The notes beneath the pieces are model-generated. The model was not told the origin of the DNA. It was given only the letters and a program-made list of their open reading frames with translations, and ran no database searches. The position numbers were made by a program, and so were the translations under genes. A stretch of DNA of 64,000 nt. Source: Paenibacillus tengchongensis. GTDB lineage: Bacteria > Bacillota > Bacilli > Paenibacillales > Paenibacillaceae. This document shows, in pieces, positions 1 through 7,719 of this stretch. The stretch lies in the NCBI RefSeq assembly GCF_008973665.1, contig NZ_WACP01000005.1, positions 186,001 through 250,000 on the forward strand. The letters are read 5' to 3'. Numbering within the stretch: position 1 is the stretch's first letter; each line of letters starts with the position of its first letter.

Positions 1-1
1 A

Positions 2-685
2 TATATTCTGCTGGCGTCACTTGACACCTCCAGACGCAATCTGGCCTTGAACGGCCATGAAATGGCGGAGCGGACCATCGCCCTGTCCAATTATGCACGC
101 GAGGCGATCAACAACATCGACGGCCTGTACAGCTTCGGCAAAGAAATTCTCGGCACCGAGGCCACCTTTAACCTGGACCCGACCAAGCTGAACATTCATG
201 TCCGGCATCTGGGTATTACCGGCTACGAAACCGAGAACTGGCTGCGTCAAAAGTATAACATCGAAGTTGAACTCAGCGATATGTATAACATTCTTTGCCT
301 GATTACGCCGGGAGATACCCGCGAATCCGTAGATAAGCTGATTAACGCCCTGCGGGTGCTGTCGGCCATTCACTACAGCAAAGGCGAAATTTACGAGTTG
401 AAGGTGCAGGTTCCGGAAATTCCGCAGCTGGCCCTTACTCCGCGCGACGCATTCTATGCCGACACGCAGGTGGTTCCGTTCCGTGAGTCCGCCGGCTATA
501 TCATTGCGGAATTCATCTACGTCTACCCGCCGGGGATTCCGATTCTGCTCCCCGGAGAAGTTATTACCCAGGATAACATCGATTATATCAGAGACCATGT
601 GGAGATCGGTCTGCCCGTGAAAGGTCCAGAGGACCGCAGCATCGATTTTATCAAGGTTGTAGTGGAAGCAGAGCCTATTTACTGA
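2..685 (+). CDS. Orn/Lys/Arg decarboxylase, C-terminal part (gene cut by window edge)
   Basis: The frame is open from the first bases of the window to TGA at 683-685, so only the last ~227 residues are present; the N-terminal wing, the PLP-lysine region and most of the large domain lie outside. The visible start (YILLASLDTSRRNLAL) matches the segment just after the PLP domain in family III pyridoxal-phosphate decarboxylases, and the rest (GYETENWLRQKYNIEVELSD, then PGIPILLPGE) is the typical C-terminal domain of the arginine/lysine/ornithine decarboxylases of Bacillota. The family removes the carboxyl group of a basic amino acid in the cytoplasm and feeds polyamine synthesis (SpeA-like). Which amino acid this one uses cannot be told from the fragment. 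Confidence 0.9.
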   Translation, partial: YILLASLDTSRRNLALNGHEMAERTIALSNYAREAINNIDGLYSFGKEILGTEATFNLDPTKLNIHVRHLGITGYETENWLRQKYNIEVELSDMYNILCLITPGDTRESVDKLINALRVLSAIHYSKGEIYELKVQVPEIPQLALTPRDAFYADTQVVPFRESAGYIIAEFIYVYPPGIPILLPGEVITQDNIDYIRDHVEIGLPVKGPEDRSIDFIKVVVEAEPIY

Positions 686-703
686 TTCATCCGTTTCATC
701 TAA

Positions 704-742
704 AGCTAAGCGCGTTTGTGTCCAAACGGCTTGGCTTTTTTT
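704..742 (+). terminator. Rho-independent terminator after the decarboxylase
   Basis: A stem formed by AAGCgCGTTTG and CAAACGGCTT around a TGTC loop, extended by AGC/GCT, is followed by a run of seven T. It sits 19 bases after the stop codon. Confidence 0.85.
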
Positions 743-767
743 GATCCCGAAAGTCTGCACAACAAAA

Positions 768-802
768 CGGCCCCGTACTTCGCCTAAGCAAAGCAGGGGC
801 CG
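768..802 (-). terminator. Terminator after the DUF1292 gene
   Basis: On the minus strand the arms CGGCCCC and CGGGGCCG, with CTTTGC/GCGAAG inside, form a long hairpin followed by TTTTGTTGT (760-767). It lies just beyond the stop codon of the gene at 817-1137. Confidence 0.85.
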
Positions 803-816
803 CTCCATACTGAAAT

Positions 817-1137
817 CTATTCCTGCTGGGCAAGCAGCTCGTTGTAAGCTTCTTCTACAGCCTTCCATTCAGCTTCATCTTCGATATTGTACAGCACCAT
901 TTCTTCGTCTTCTTCTTCCATGCGCAGAATGATGCCGTCTGCTTCAGGGTTGTCCCGTTCCAGCAGCAGGGCGTACAATTTCTCGCCTACATCGAACGTT
1001 TCCACCAGCACCATTTCTACATCTTCGCCCTGCTCGTTCGTCAAGGTCAGCACAAACTCCTCGTGCTCATGGTCGTGATCATGTCCGCAGCCGCATGCAT
1101 CATGGTCATGTCCATGCTCATGTTTGTGATCGCTCAT
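817..1137 (-). CDS. DUF1292 protein with His/Cys-rich N-terminal tail
   Basis: 106 residues. Residues ~27-106 are an acidic DUF1292 (YrzB-type) domain with the usual pattern (FVLTLTNEQGEDVEMVLVE ... EMVLYNIEDEAEWKAVEEAY). The first 26 residues are almost entirely His, Asp, Glu and Cys (HKHEHGHDHDACGCGHDHDH), a composition that looks like a metal-binding tail; that function is inference. The start is supported by GAGGT about 6 bases upstream. DUF1292 proteins are small cytosolic proteins of unknown role in Bacillota. The gene stands alone between two terminators. Confidence 0.85.
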   Translation of the reverse strand: MSDHKHEHGHDHDACGCGHDHDHEHEEFVLTLTNEQGEDVEMVLVETFDVGEKLYALLLERDNPEADGIILRMEEEDEEMVLYNIEDEAEWKAVEEAYNELLAQQE

Positions 1138-1230
1138 TGAAATACCTCGCTTTAAAGTGAATTATCCTACATTTGGTATGGTAACACGTAAGACAAGGCA
1201 GGTCAATTTACGTCTGGTGCGGACAGCTTG

Positions 1231-1779
1231 TTACAGCGCGGTGATTACCTTCTCTGACACAAGTACATAATCCGAATTCTTTGTGGCCTTGATATAGAAT
1301 CCGACCCGGTATTTCCCCGTATCCTTGAAATCGTAGGTAAATTCTGACGTGGAGAACCAGAAGTCCTCCTTCTTGGAGCTGCCGAGTTCCTGGGATTGGA
1401 TGTCCTTCACATTGCCGGATGGATCCGCAATCGCGATCTTCACAGCTGCAACCTCATCATTCAGACTGTCTACTTGGGCCAGCACCTTAATCTTCAGCTT
1501 GCCGACATTCACATTGCCAAAAACATTATCGCCTTTGAATAGAACCATGTGCACATTGGGCTTCGTAATCGTCACTTTGCCGGAACCGTCCCAGCTGACG
1601 ATCCCCCCCGCTTCCCGGGCCGGAATATATGTCTTACCATCAATCACATACCCGCCGTCGGCGATTTCCTTCCCGTTGCTCCATACCCTGATTTTTTGAC
1701 TGACTGCATCCGCGAACATAAAAGAGCTTCCCATCAGGGAAAATGCTACTACACACAGAGCAACTTTTCTCCACCGCAT
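1231..1779 (-). CDS. Secreted protein with a stalk-like (copper amine oxidase N-terminal type) domain
   Basis: 182 residues with a clear signal peptide (MRWRKVALCVVAFSLMGSSFMFADA). Residues ~28-75 (IRVWSNGKEIADGGYVIDGKTYIPAREAGGIVSWDG pattern) match the short beta domain common in exported Paenibacillus proteins and named after the N-terminal domain of copper amine oxidase; no oxidase domain follows. The rest is probably a beta-sandwich of unknown role. GGAGGG lies 8 bases before the ATG. It is probably released or wall-associated. Confidence 0.75.
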   Translation of the reverse strand: MRWRKVALCVVAFSLMGSSFMFADAVSQKIRVWSNGKEIADGGYVIDGKTYIPAREAGGIVSWDGSGKVTITKPNVHMVLFKGDNVFGNVNVGKLKIKVLAQVDSLNDEVAAVKIAIADPSGNVKDIQSQELGSSKKEDFWFSTSEFTYDFKDTGKYRVGFYIKATKNSDYVLVSEKVITAL

Positions 1780-1946
1780 ACCGTTGACCCTCCAGATAAT
1801 TCATGCTGTTAATATATACTGCCGATCTCCGAACAAGTTGCGCTGACTGCCGGCATAAATTTCATTTTGGTTACGAAAAGGCTACTATAATTTCACCTTG
1901 CGGCCAACCTGTTAGTTATAGCAGGAAAAATAGCCGCCAGCGTATC

Positions 1947-1985
1947 AAAAAAAACCGGACAACAGCGTAAGGTACGCCTGTCCGG
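1947..1985 (-). terminator. Terminator after or downstream of the 1231 gene region, reading from the DUF3892 gene
   Basis: On the minus strand CCGGACA...TTGTCCGG with an inner AGCGTA-type pairing is followed by eight T (1947-1954). It ends the transcript of the gene at 2003-2236. Confidence 0.9.
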
Positions 1986-2002
1986 CTCTGGGCCATTCAA
2001 GA

Positions 2003-2236
2003 TTAAAATGTCGGCAGCTGTGAGAGATTGTTGCTCGGGTCACCGTCGGCATCGCTGCGGATATACATTTCTCCGTCTTTGCCTTTAAAAACGTTCACTC
2101 CGGCAATTATACCCGACTTAACCTCCTCCAGTGCCTGCTGATAGTCCAGCACGCGTCCGCCGGAGGTCTGAAACCGTTCAAGGTCTCCGTCGCCATTGCG
2201 CTGCACGGCTGTAAACCGTTCCCGCTCATCGTTCAT
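2003..2236 (-). CDS. DUF3892 domain protein
   Basis: 77 residues starting at the ATG at 2234-2236 (MNDERERFTAVQRNGDGDLE), preceded by AAGGAGCGG at good spacing. The sequence RFQTSGGRVLDYQQALEEVKSGIIAGVNVFKGKDGEMYIRSDADGDP is, by pattern, the DUF3892 domain: a short domain of unknown function in which an unstructured start is followed by a conserved G-x-N-V-x-x-G-x-D-G-E core. The frame stays open upstream of this ATG into the neighbouring acetyltransferase gene, but that extension is out of frame with it and not real. It follows the GNAT gene by 85 bases and may be transcribed with it. Confidence 0.75.
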   Translation of the reverse strand: MNDERERFTAVQRNGDGDLERFQTSGGRVLDYQQALEEVKSGIIAGVNVFKGKDGEMYIRSDADGDPSNNLSQLPTF

Positions 2237-2321
2237 CGCTGGTTCCGCTCCTTCACTCGGGGTTTGGCCGTCTAACGGCCAAATGTTAGTGTGTCCCCGA
2301 GTAAAAAGGATATGTAACCGG

Positions 2322-2768
2322 CTACGACAGCGCCTTCTCCATCCGGACATGCAGGATGCCTGCGTCATAGAAAGGTTCGCTGGATATGACATCATAGCCC
2401 AGCTTCGCGTAGAAGTCCTCGGCCTGGCACTGGGCGTCCAGAATCGATGAGGCAAGCCCCAGCTCGCGGGCCAGTTCTTCCATCGCCAGCAGCAGAATGC
2501 GGCCATAGCCCTTGCTGCGGTATGCCTTCAGTACAGCTATCCGCTGCATCTTGGCAGTTCCTGCTTTATAATAGATCAGCCTGCCCGTGGCGACAGCCTG
2601 CCCTTCATCGAGAATCAGAATATGATGCGCATTGGCGCCTACAACGTCATACTCGTCGATTTCTTCTTCCGCCGGCACCTTCTGTTCTTCAACAAATACT
2701 TCCTTGCGGATCTTCAGCGCCTGTCCAAGCTGCTCCTCTGAAGTTACATGTACAATTTCTGCGGCCAT
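2322..2768 (-). CDS. GNAT family N-acetyltransferase
   Basis: 148 residues, full length for a single GNAT domain. Motif A is visible as MQRIAVLKAYRSKGYGRILL (residues ~75-94), the acetyl-CoA pyrophosphate loop being R-S-K-G-Y-G. The start region (IRKEVFVEEQKVPAEEEIDEYD) is the signature of the YjcF/ElaA-like subgroup. A purine-rich GAGAGGAG lies upstream of the ATG. The substrate is unknown. Confidence 0.9.
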   Translation of the reverse strand: MAAEIVHVTSEEQLGQALKIRKEVFVEEQKVPAEEEIDEYDVVGANAHHILILDEGQAVATGRLIYYKAGTAKMQRIAVLKAYRSKGYGRILLLAMEELARELGLASSILDAQCQAEDFYAKLGYDVISSEPFYDAGILHVRMEKALS

Positions 2769-2870
2769 AGTCTCCGGACTCCTCTCTGTCTGCCATCTAT
2801 GCGATAGTTGACCTATTATACAGAAAAAAAACTGCTCTGTATAGGGCGTCTAAGCCGCCCGGAGCCTGCG

Positions 2871-3080
2871 CTATTCCGCCGAATAGACCTCCGCCGGAAT
2901 GGAGCGGTCATATACGTCACGCATAACCGGGGCCAAATCCCCCTCCGAACCGCCAGGCCAGCTCTGCATCGGCCGCACGCGGTAAGCTTCGATTTCTTCC
3001 GGCGTCATATCCCGCTCCGTGCATCCCGCTGTGGCCAGCAGCAGCATGCCGGCAATTCCGGCAGCCCACTTGCTGCGCAT
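2871..3080 (-). CDS. Small lipoprotein
   Basis: 69 residues. The second ATG (3078-3080) is chosen because AGGAGGG lies 6 bases before it, whereas it directly abuts the ATG two codons upstream. MRSKWAAGIAGMLLLATAGC is a type II signal peptide with lipobox ATAGC; the mature part is only ~50 residues and rich in acidic and Pro residues. No family is recognised. It is probably anchored to the outer face of the membrane. Confidence 0.7.
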   Translation of the reverse strand: MRSKWAAGIAGMLLLATAGCTERDMTPEEIEAYRVRPMQSWPGGSEGDLAPVMRDVYDRSIPAEVYSAE

Positions 3081-3191
3081 CGTCATCCCTCCTGTTTCAA
3101 CTGATTCTGTCCATACTCCAACAGCTTTGACGGTTTACGCAGAGGATAACCATGTGCACTGAAACTGTTTCCGGAAGTGCATAAATTCCGC

Positions 3192-3221
3192 TTGACTAGT
3201 TCCTGTTTATTCCAGTAAGAT
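3192..3221 (+). promoter_or_regulatory. Promoter of the T-box/metG transcript
   Basis: TTGACT (3192-3197) and TAAGAT (3216-3221) are separated by 18 bases and precede the leader RNA. This is a SigA-type match, inferred from sequence only. Confidence 0.6.
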
Positions 3222-3242
3222 ACCTGTAACTAATAACCCGAA

Positions 3243-3516
3243 ATGCTATGAAGAGAAAGAGTACCTTGGCCAATCTTACACAGAGAGCTCCGGCAGCTGA
3301 GAAGGAGCAAAGAGAATCCACGGGAATATGGTCTCCGAGCCGCGCACCGAACCCTTATTGGGCCGTAGGCTGCGCCGGAACGCACCCGTTATCGTGCTAG
3401 GGTATAACCGGATTCTCCGGCGTACCTGAAGAGGTCCAGGCCGCAAGGCATGGATGAAGTTGGGTGGTAACACGCGGGCTGAAGGCTCTCGTCCCTTAGG
3501 GGACGGGGGCCTTTTT
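3243..3516 (+). promoter_or_regulatory. T-box leader (tRNA-Met-sensing riboswitch)
   Basis: The leader before the methionyl-tRNA synthetase gene has the parts of a T-box: a purine-rich Stem I with an AGAGA stretch (3310s), a candidate specifier codon ATG at 3328-3330, the T-box sequence GGGTGGTAACACGCGG (about 3462-3477), and a terminator whose stem AAGGCTCTCGTCCC/GGGACGGGGGCC ends in five T (3482-3516). The UGGU of the antiterminator bulge would pair with the 3' end ACCA of an uncharged tRNA whose discriminator base is A, as in tRNA-Met. Transcription should read through when tRNA-Met is uncharged. The exact fold is inferred. Confidence 0.92.
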
Positions 3517-3560
3517 GGTTTGCAGCTTAATATTTATCCATTTCGAGGAGGAGAACAAGT

Positions 3561-5219
3561 ATGGCTAACATTTTTATCGGCGGAGCCTGGCCTTATGCCA
3601 ACGGCTCCCTGCATCTGGGGCGGGTGGCCAGTATCCTGCCTGGCGACATTCTCGCCCGTTATCACCGGGCCAAGGGGGACCGGGTGCTGTACGTATCCGG
3701 GAGCGACTGCCATGGGACTCCCGTCGCCGTACAGGCCGCCAATGAAGGCGTTGCGCCCGGCGACTTCGCCGGACGTTATCACCGCGAATTCAAGGATAAT
3801 TTCACCCGCCTGGGCTTCACCTTTGATCTGTACACCCGGACTGATCAGCCGCAGCATCATTCTGCCGTGCGGGAGCTGTTCCTGCAGTTGCTGGACAACG
3901 GGCACCTGTACGAGCGAACGGTACTGCAGTGTTATTGCGAACAGGACCGCCGTTTTCTGCCGGACCGCTATGTGGAAGGAATCTGTCCGGTCTGCGGTGC
4001 CCAGGCCCGCGGCGATCAATGCGATGCCTGTTCTGCGCTGCTTGACCCGTCCGATCTGCTTGAGCGCACCTGTAAGCTATGCGGCAGAGAGCCGGCGCTG
4101 CGCCCGGCGAAGCATCTGTATTTCGCGTTGTCCGGCTTTCAGGAACGACTGACGGATTATGTGGATGGTGCGTACGGCTGGCGGGAGAATGCCTTGCAGT
4201 TAACCCGCCGCTATCTGGAAGAAGGGCTGCAGGACCGGGCGGCAACCCGTGACCTGGATTGGGGCGTTGCCGTGCCGGCTCCGGGCTTTGAAGACAAAAT
4301 TATCTACGTCTGGATTGAAGCCGTCAGCGGCTATTTATCGGCCAGCAAGGAGTGGGCGGCCTTGACCGGCGGATGCTGGGAGGATTTCTGGCTGGACCCG
4401 GGCGCGCCGCAGGAACATGCGGATGAAATCACCGCCTATTATGTGCATGGCAAAGACAATGTGCCGTTCCACAGTCTGATCTGGCCGGGCATTCTGCTGG
4501 GCGCTGGCGGATTGCATCTTCCCGACCGGCTGCTGTCTTGTGAATACATGACACTGGAAGGCCGCAAATTCTCCACCAGCCGCAACTGGGCGGTATGGCT
4601 GCCGGACATTCTCAGCCGTTATCAGCCGGACTCCATCCGTTATTTCCTCATTGCCAACGGACCTGAGAAACGGGACACCGATTTCTCCTGGCGTGAGTTC
4701 ATCCACAGTCATAACGGGGAGCTGCTGGGCGCATTCGGCAATTTTGTGAACCGTACACTGGTGTTCATCCACAAAGCCTATGAAGAGTCCGTGCCGGATG
4801 GTATGCTTGAAGCAGAATGGAGCGAATCCATCACGGCTCTGTACACGGAGACGGGCCGGAGAATTGAAGCCGGGCGCTTCAAAGAGGCGCTGGATTACGT
4901 CTTTAACTATATCCGCAAGAGCAATAAATATTTCGATGAGCGCAAGCCCTGGCTGCAAATCAAGGAAGACCGCGCGGCTTGCGGCAATACCTTGTATAAC
5001 TGTGTGCAGATCATCGCCAATCTTGCCCAGCTGCTAAATCCCTTTATTCCGTTCTCCTGTGCGGATATCCGCTCATTCCTTGCCCTTGGCGAACCGGTAT
5101 GGCATCCCGTTTCCGTCCCTGCCGGAGTCTATGTCGGAGAGCCTAAACGGCTGTTTGAGCGTATCGACCCGCAGCAGATTGCAGAAGAGACGGATAGACT
5201 GCAGGAGCAGATCATATAA
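3561..5219 (+). CDS. metG: Methionine--tRNA ligase, short E. coli/archaeal-like form
   Basis: 552 residues. It attaches methionine to tRNA-Met in the cytoplasm. The class I HIGH motif is HLGR in PYANGSLHLGR (residues 11-21); the KMSKS motif is changed to KFSTS (from K336). A zinc-knuckle insert carries paired cysteines (CPVCGAQARGDQCDAC and CKLCGRE), as in the E. coli-type enzymes. There is no C-terminal tRNA-binding OB domain, which the main Bacillus MetRS has, so this may be a second, accessory copy. GAGGAGGAG lies 8 bases before the ATG. Expression is under the T-box just upstream. In Streptococcus and Bacillus a second MetRS of this general type gives tolerance to MetRS inhibitors; that role here is only an inference. 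Confidence 0.9.
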   Translation: MANIFIGGAWPYANGSLHLGRVASILPGDILARYHRAKGDRVLYVSGSDCHGTPVAVQAANEGVAPGDFAGRYHREFKDNFTRLGFTFDLYTRTDQPQHHSAVRELFLQLLDNGHLYERTVLQCYCEQDRRFLPDRYVEGICPVCGAQARGDQCDACSALLDPSDLLERTCKLCGREPALRPAKHLYFALSGFQERLTDYVDGAYGWRENALQLTRRYLEEGLQDRAATRDLDWGVAVPAPGFEDKIIYVWIEAVSGYLSASKEWAALTGGCWEDFWLDPGAPQEHADEITAYYVHGKDNVPFHSLIWPGILLGAGGLHLPDRLLSCEYMTLEGRKFSTSRNWAVWLPDILSRYQPDSIRYFLIANGPEKRDTDFSWREFIHSHNGELLGAFGNFVNRTLVFIHKAYEESVPDGMLEAEWSESITALYTETGRRIEAGRFKEALDYVFNYIRKSNKYFDERKPWLQIKEDRAACGNTLYNCVQIIANLAQLLNPFIPFSCADIRSFLALGEPVWHPVSVPAGVYVGEPKRLFERIDPQQIAEETDRLQEQII

Positions 5220-5274
5220 ACGATCTCTAATGCTGTATTGAAAAGCTACTATTGAAAGGAAGGTGAGCGCAGCC

Positions 5275-6030
5275 ATGGATTTGCTTCCCGTACCGCAGGC
5301 AGCCAGCCGTATCATCGAAGCAGCCGCGAAGATCTATATTAAGCATGCGGCTGATCATTTTGCGGGGCTGATCGTCCACGGCTCTGCCCTGAAAGGCGGG
5401 ATCATTCCTGGCTGCAGCGACATCGATTTCAAGCTTTATCTGCAGGATGAGATCTTCAACAAGGACGGCATGCTCCCGCTTGAAATGGTTCTGGCCCTGC
5501 AGCGTGACCTTGCAGGCATCAGCATTGAACCGTTCGGTTACATTCAATGCGATTCGCTGAGCGTGCTTCAGCCCAAGCTTCGTGTCGGCCCGGTCCCCGG
5601 CGCGTACCGGCTGCTTGCCGGCAGGCTGCCTGTCGCCGAAGCGACAAACGAGCAGCTGCACCGGCAAGCACATGAAGCACTCGGCAGCGTCGCCGCTGTC
5701 CCGAAATATCTTAACACCCTGCTGGATCACGGAAGAGAACGGCTGACCCGGATCATCCGTCTTTTATGTACAGAAATATCACCGCTTATGTATCATGCAG
5801 TGACGGTGATGCATGCAGACGCCTTGCAAATCTGGCGCCTGCCGAAACAGGAGGTTATCGAATTACTGCCGAACAAGGAGATCAAGCAGCACGCCGTCTA
5901 TTTTTACGAAGAGGCCTTGCGTTACTATCCAAGCCAAACCTCTACAGACAGTGCCTTGGAGATGATTCGTCATGGTGTTTCTTTCTTGGAGAGTCTGAAA
6001 TCCTGGGCCGGAAAAATACAGCGCCGCTAA
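5275..6030 (+). CDS. Nucleotidyltransferase-domain protein
   Basis: 251 residues. The pattern HGSALKGGIIPGCSDIDFKL (residues ~32-51) is the Pol-beta-type nucleotidyltransferase signature: the GS motif followed by D-x-D metal ligands. The remaining ~190 residues are mostly helical, as in aminoglycoside nucleotidyltransferases and related enzymes; the substrate is unknown. ATG at 5275 is chosen, with AAGGAAGG 12 bases upstream; a GTG at 5263 overlaps that ribosome binding site. It follows metG by 55 bases and may be read through from the T-box-controlled transcript. Confidence 0.8.
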   Translation: MDLLPVPQAASRIIEAAAKIYIKHAADHFAGLIVHGSALKGGIIPGCSDIDFKLYLQDEIFNKDGMLPLEMVLALQRDLAGISIEPFGYIQCDSLSVLQPKLRVGPVPGAYRLLAGRLPVAEATNEQLHRQAHEALGSVAAVPKYLNTLLDHGRERLTRIIRLLCTEISPLMYHAVTVMHADALQIWRLPKQEVIELLPNKEIKQHAVYFYEEALRYYPSQTSTDSALEMIRHGVSFLESLKSWAGKIQRR

Positions 6031-6076
6031 GCCCGTCCTATAGCTTTCGGGGCCTGCGGCACTCCGCTCTAAGCTC

Positions 6077-6203
6077 TTATTTTTTGCCCGTCATGACTTC
6101 TTGCCGCTTCTCCGCCATAAACCCGGCCACCCGGGACAGCAGCACCGGATAAATCAAAGGGTAGGTTAGCGTGTCAGCCGGATTTATAAGTTTGCACTTC
6201 CAT
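6077..6203 (-). pseudogene. Frameshifted remnant of a small gene after the cupin gene
   Basis: An ATG at 6201-6203 follows the end of the cupin gene with GAGGAGG 9 bases upstream, but reads only nine codons (MEVQTYKSG) before TGA. One base out of frame the sequence continues as protein-like text (NPADTLTYPLIYPVLLSRVAG ... EKRQEVMTGKK) to a stop at 6077-6079. A one-base change would give a 41-residue product. I do not recognise the family; chance is possible. Confidence 0.3.
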
Positions 6204-6207
6204 TCCC

Positions 6208-6708
6208 TTATTCCTCCTCTAACAGCCGTCTCCAAATCTCTGCCGTCTCTGTTTCGCCTAAATAATAATCGACCCTGCCCTCCGCCTGGTATACCTCTTC
6301 ATAGGGCAAAATGTTAATTTTACCGGAGTCGGGATACTCGGCAACATCAAGCCCGTTGTTCGTCCGCAAGTCCAGGTAGGTGCAAGGCAGCTCCGTATGG
6401 TTGAACAACTGATGCGCTCCGCCCGGCCCCGTCTCAAAGAAAACCGTATCGCCCGCCTTCACCTCCTGGAGCCCCTCCGGTGTCCGCAGCAAGGCTTTCC
6501 CGGATAGGATAACAAACATCTCTTCGGCATTACGGTGAAAATGGTAAGGATACGAATACTTCCCCGGGTCCAGCGAACGGATGTGGAAGATCAGATGCTG
6601 CGATCCGTACAACTCCGACAGCTTCTCTGTCGTGTGCCAGGAAAACTCGGGAACTGGCGATTGTCTCACTTTAAAAGATACATTCTCTTCATTAAAGATC
6701 ACCGGCAT
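6208..6708 (-). CDS. Cupin-domain protein
   Basis: 166 residues from the ATG at 6706-6708, which has GGGGGAG 9 bases upstream (an ATG seven codons earlier has no such site). The cupin motif 1 is YPYHFHRNAEEMFVILSGKA (His-x-His ... Glu metal ligands) and motif 2 is around AGDTVFFETGPGGAHQLFN. It is a single-domain, probably metal-binding beta-barrel protein; members act as isomerases, dioxygenases or sugar/quinone-binding proteins, and nothing here decides which. Confidence 0.85.
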   Translation of the reverse strand: MPVIFNEENVSFKVRQSPVPEFSWHTTEKLSELYGSQHLIFHIRSLDPGKYSYPYHFHRNAEEMFVILSGKALLRTPEGLQEVKAGDTVFFETGPGGAHQLFNHTELPCTYLDLRTNNGLDVAEYPDSGKINILPYEEVYQAEGRVDYYLGETETAEIWRRLLEEE

Positions 6709-6823
6709 TATACTACACTCCCCCATCAACCTGCAGATTGATTCCAGAATAAATGTAATGGTTGTTTATGGAAATGATATTTCTCCCTTAAGAACCAGTC
6801 CGCTAGATGATGAAAAAAAGTGC

Positions 6824-6853
6824 TTGCCATGATCTAAACTTCTGTGATATTAT
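6824..6853 (+). promoter_or_regulatory. Promoter of the tRNA-Val gene
   Basis: TTGCCA (6824-6829) and TATTAT (6848-6853), 18 bases apart, end 12 bases before the tRNA. This spacing suits transcription starting at or just before the tRNA 5' end. Confidence 0.6.
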
Positions 6854-6865
6854 ATTTTTTGTTGC

Positions 6866-6937
6866 AGGACGGTAGCTCAGCGGGAGAGCACTATCTTGAC
6901 AGGGTAGGGGTCATGGGTTCGAACCCCATCCGTCCTA
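6866..6937 (+). tRNA. tRNA-Val (GAC)
   Basis: The cloverleaf is complete: acceptor AGGACGG/CCGTCCT, D-arm GCTC/GAGC, anticodon arm CTATC/GGTAG with loop TTGACAG (anticodon GAC at 6898-6900, reading GUC and GUU), variable region GGGTC and T-arm ATGGG-TTCGAAC-CCCAT. The discriminator base is A and the CCA end is not encoded (TAC follows). It stands alone with its own promoter and terminator. The first pair of the acceptor is A-T. Confidence 0.93.
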
Positions 6938-6952
6938 TACAGTAACACCCCG

Positions 6953-6989
6953 AAAACCCCCTTATTTTATAAGGGGGTTTTCTTTTTTC
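6953..6989 (+). terminator. Terminator after tRNA-Val
   Basis: A 13-base-pair stem AAAACCCCCTTAT / ATAAGGGGGTTTT with a TTT loop is followed by a T-rich tail. Confidence 0.92.
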
Positions 6990-7170
6990 TGCGCTTCTTT
7001 AAATCCAACTTACAACTCTGATCAATATAGTTTGGGGACGGAAATCTTTCGCATTAAAAAAGACCGCATCTGCCGGATATTCAAATTGTACTCATCTACT
7101 AATGAAATAAACCACTCTCTTTTTAAAAAACACTCATAGTATGTGTTATAAATAGGAAAGGTGGTAGGAA

Positions 7171-7599
7171 ATGACGACAATTATTAATTATGGCTCAACA
7201 GTAATTTCCCCCATTCCGCCTGGGGGCGGAGGTTTACCCATTATCGGAGGAGCAGAGCTGGCTACTACATCTGTTTACATTGATCCAGCTAACCCGGCCT
7301 CTTACTCTAATAGAGTAGAAATAAAAGGGAGCATTGGACTATTTGTCGTAACTGGAGGAATTAACGCTTCGCCTCAAATTAAAGTTCGAATTTTGAGAGC
7401 CGGGACAGAAATATACAGCGCAATATTTCTTTTGAAAGTACTTTCTGATACTCAGGTTCTCAATGTTTTGACGGTGGACGGTGCGCCGCTTGGTGTCCAG
7501 AATTATCAGCTTGCTGTAGAAAACATTGATCCAACCCGTAATTCCTCATTTGTGGTAACGGGTCCCATTGTGTTCACTGCCGTAGCTTATGGAGGATAA
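7171..7599 (+). CDS. Hypothetical beta-rich protein
   Basis: 142 residues, no signal peptide and no transmembrane segment. The N-terminus carries a Pro-Gly linker (SPIPPGGGGLPIIGG), followed by ~115 residues of alternating hydrophobic strands with many Thr, Val and Asn and no Cys. This composition resembles small spore-surface or exosporium-type proteins of Bacillales, but I cannot assign a family. AAAGGTGG precedes the ATG. The gene lies in the AT-rich stretch and has its own terminator. Confidence 0.7.
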   Translation: MTTIINYGSTVISPIPPGGGGLPIIGGAELATTSVYIDPANPASYSNRVEIKGSIGLFVVTGGINASPQIKVRILRAGTEIYSAIFLLKVLSDTQVLNVLTVDGAPLGVQNYQLAVENIDPTRNSSFVVTGPIVFTAVAYGG

Positions 7600-7615
7600 T
7601 TTAAGCAAAAAATAC

Positions 7616-7660
7616 AGCAGCGGTCAAAGAATTCATTTTTATTCTATGACTGCTGCTTTT
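7616..7660 (+). terminator. Terminator after the 7171 gene
   Basis: AGCAGCgGTCA pairs with TGACtGCTGCT around a 20-base loop and is followed by TTTT. Confidence 0.65.
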
Positions 7661-7719
7661 CAGCGACACAGCTCTCAATTTTACTGGATATTATTTTAAG
7701 CCACATTTAAAAGTGAATT

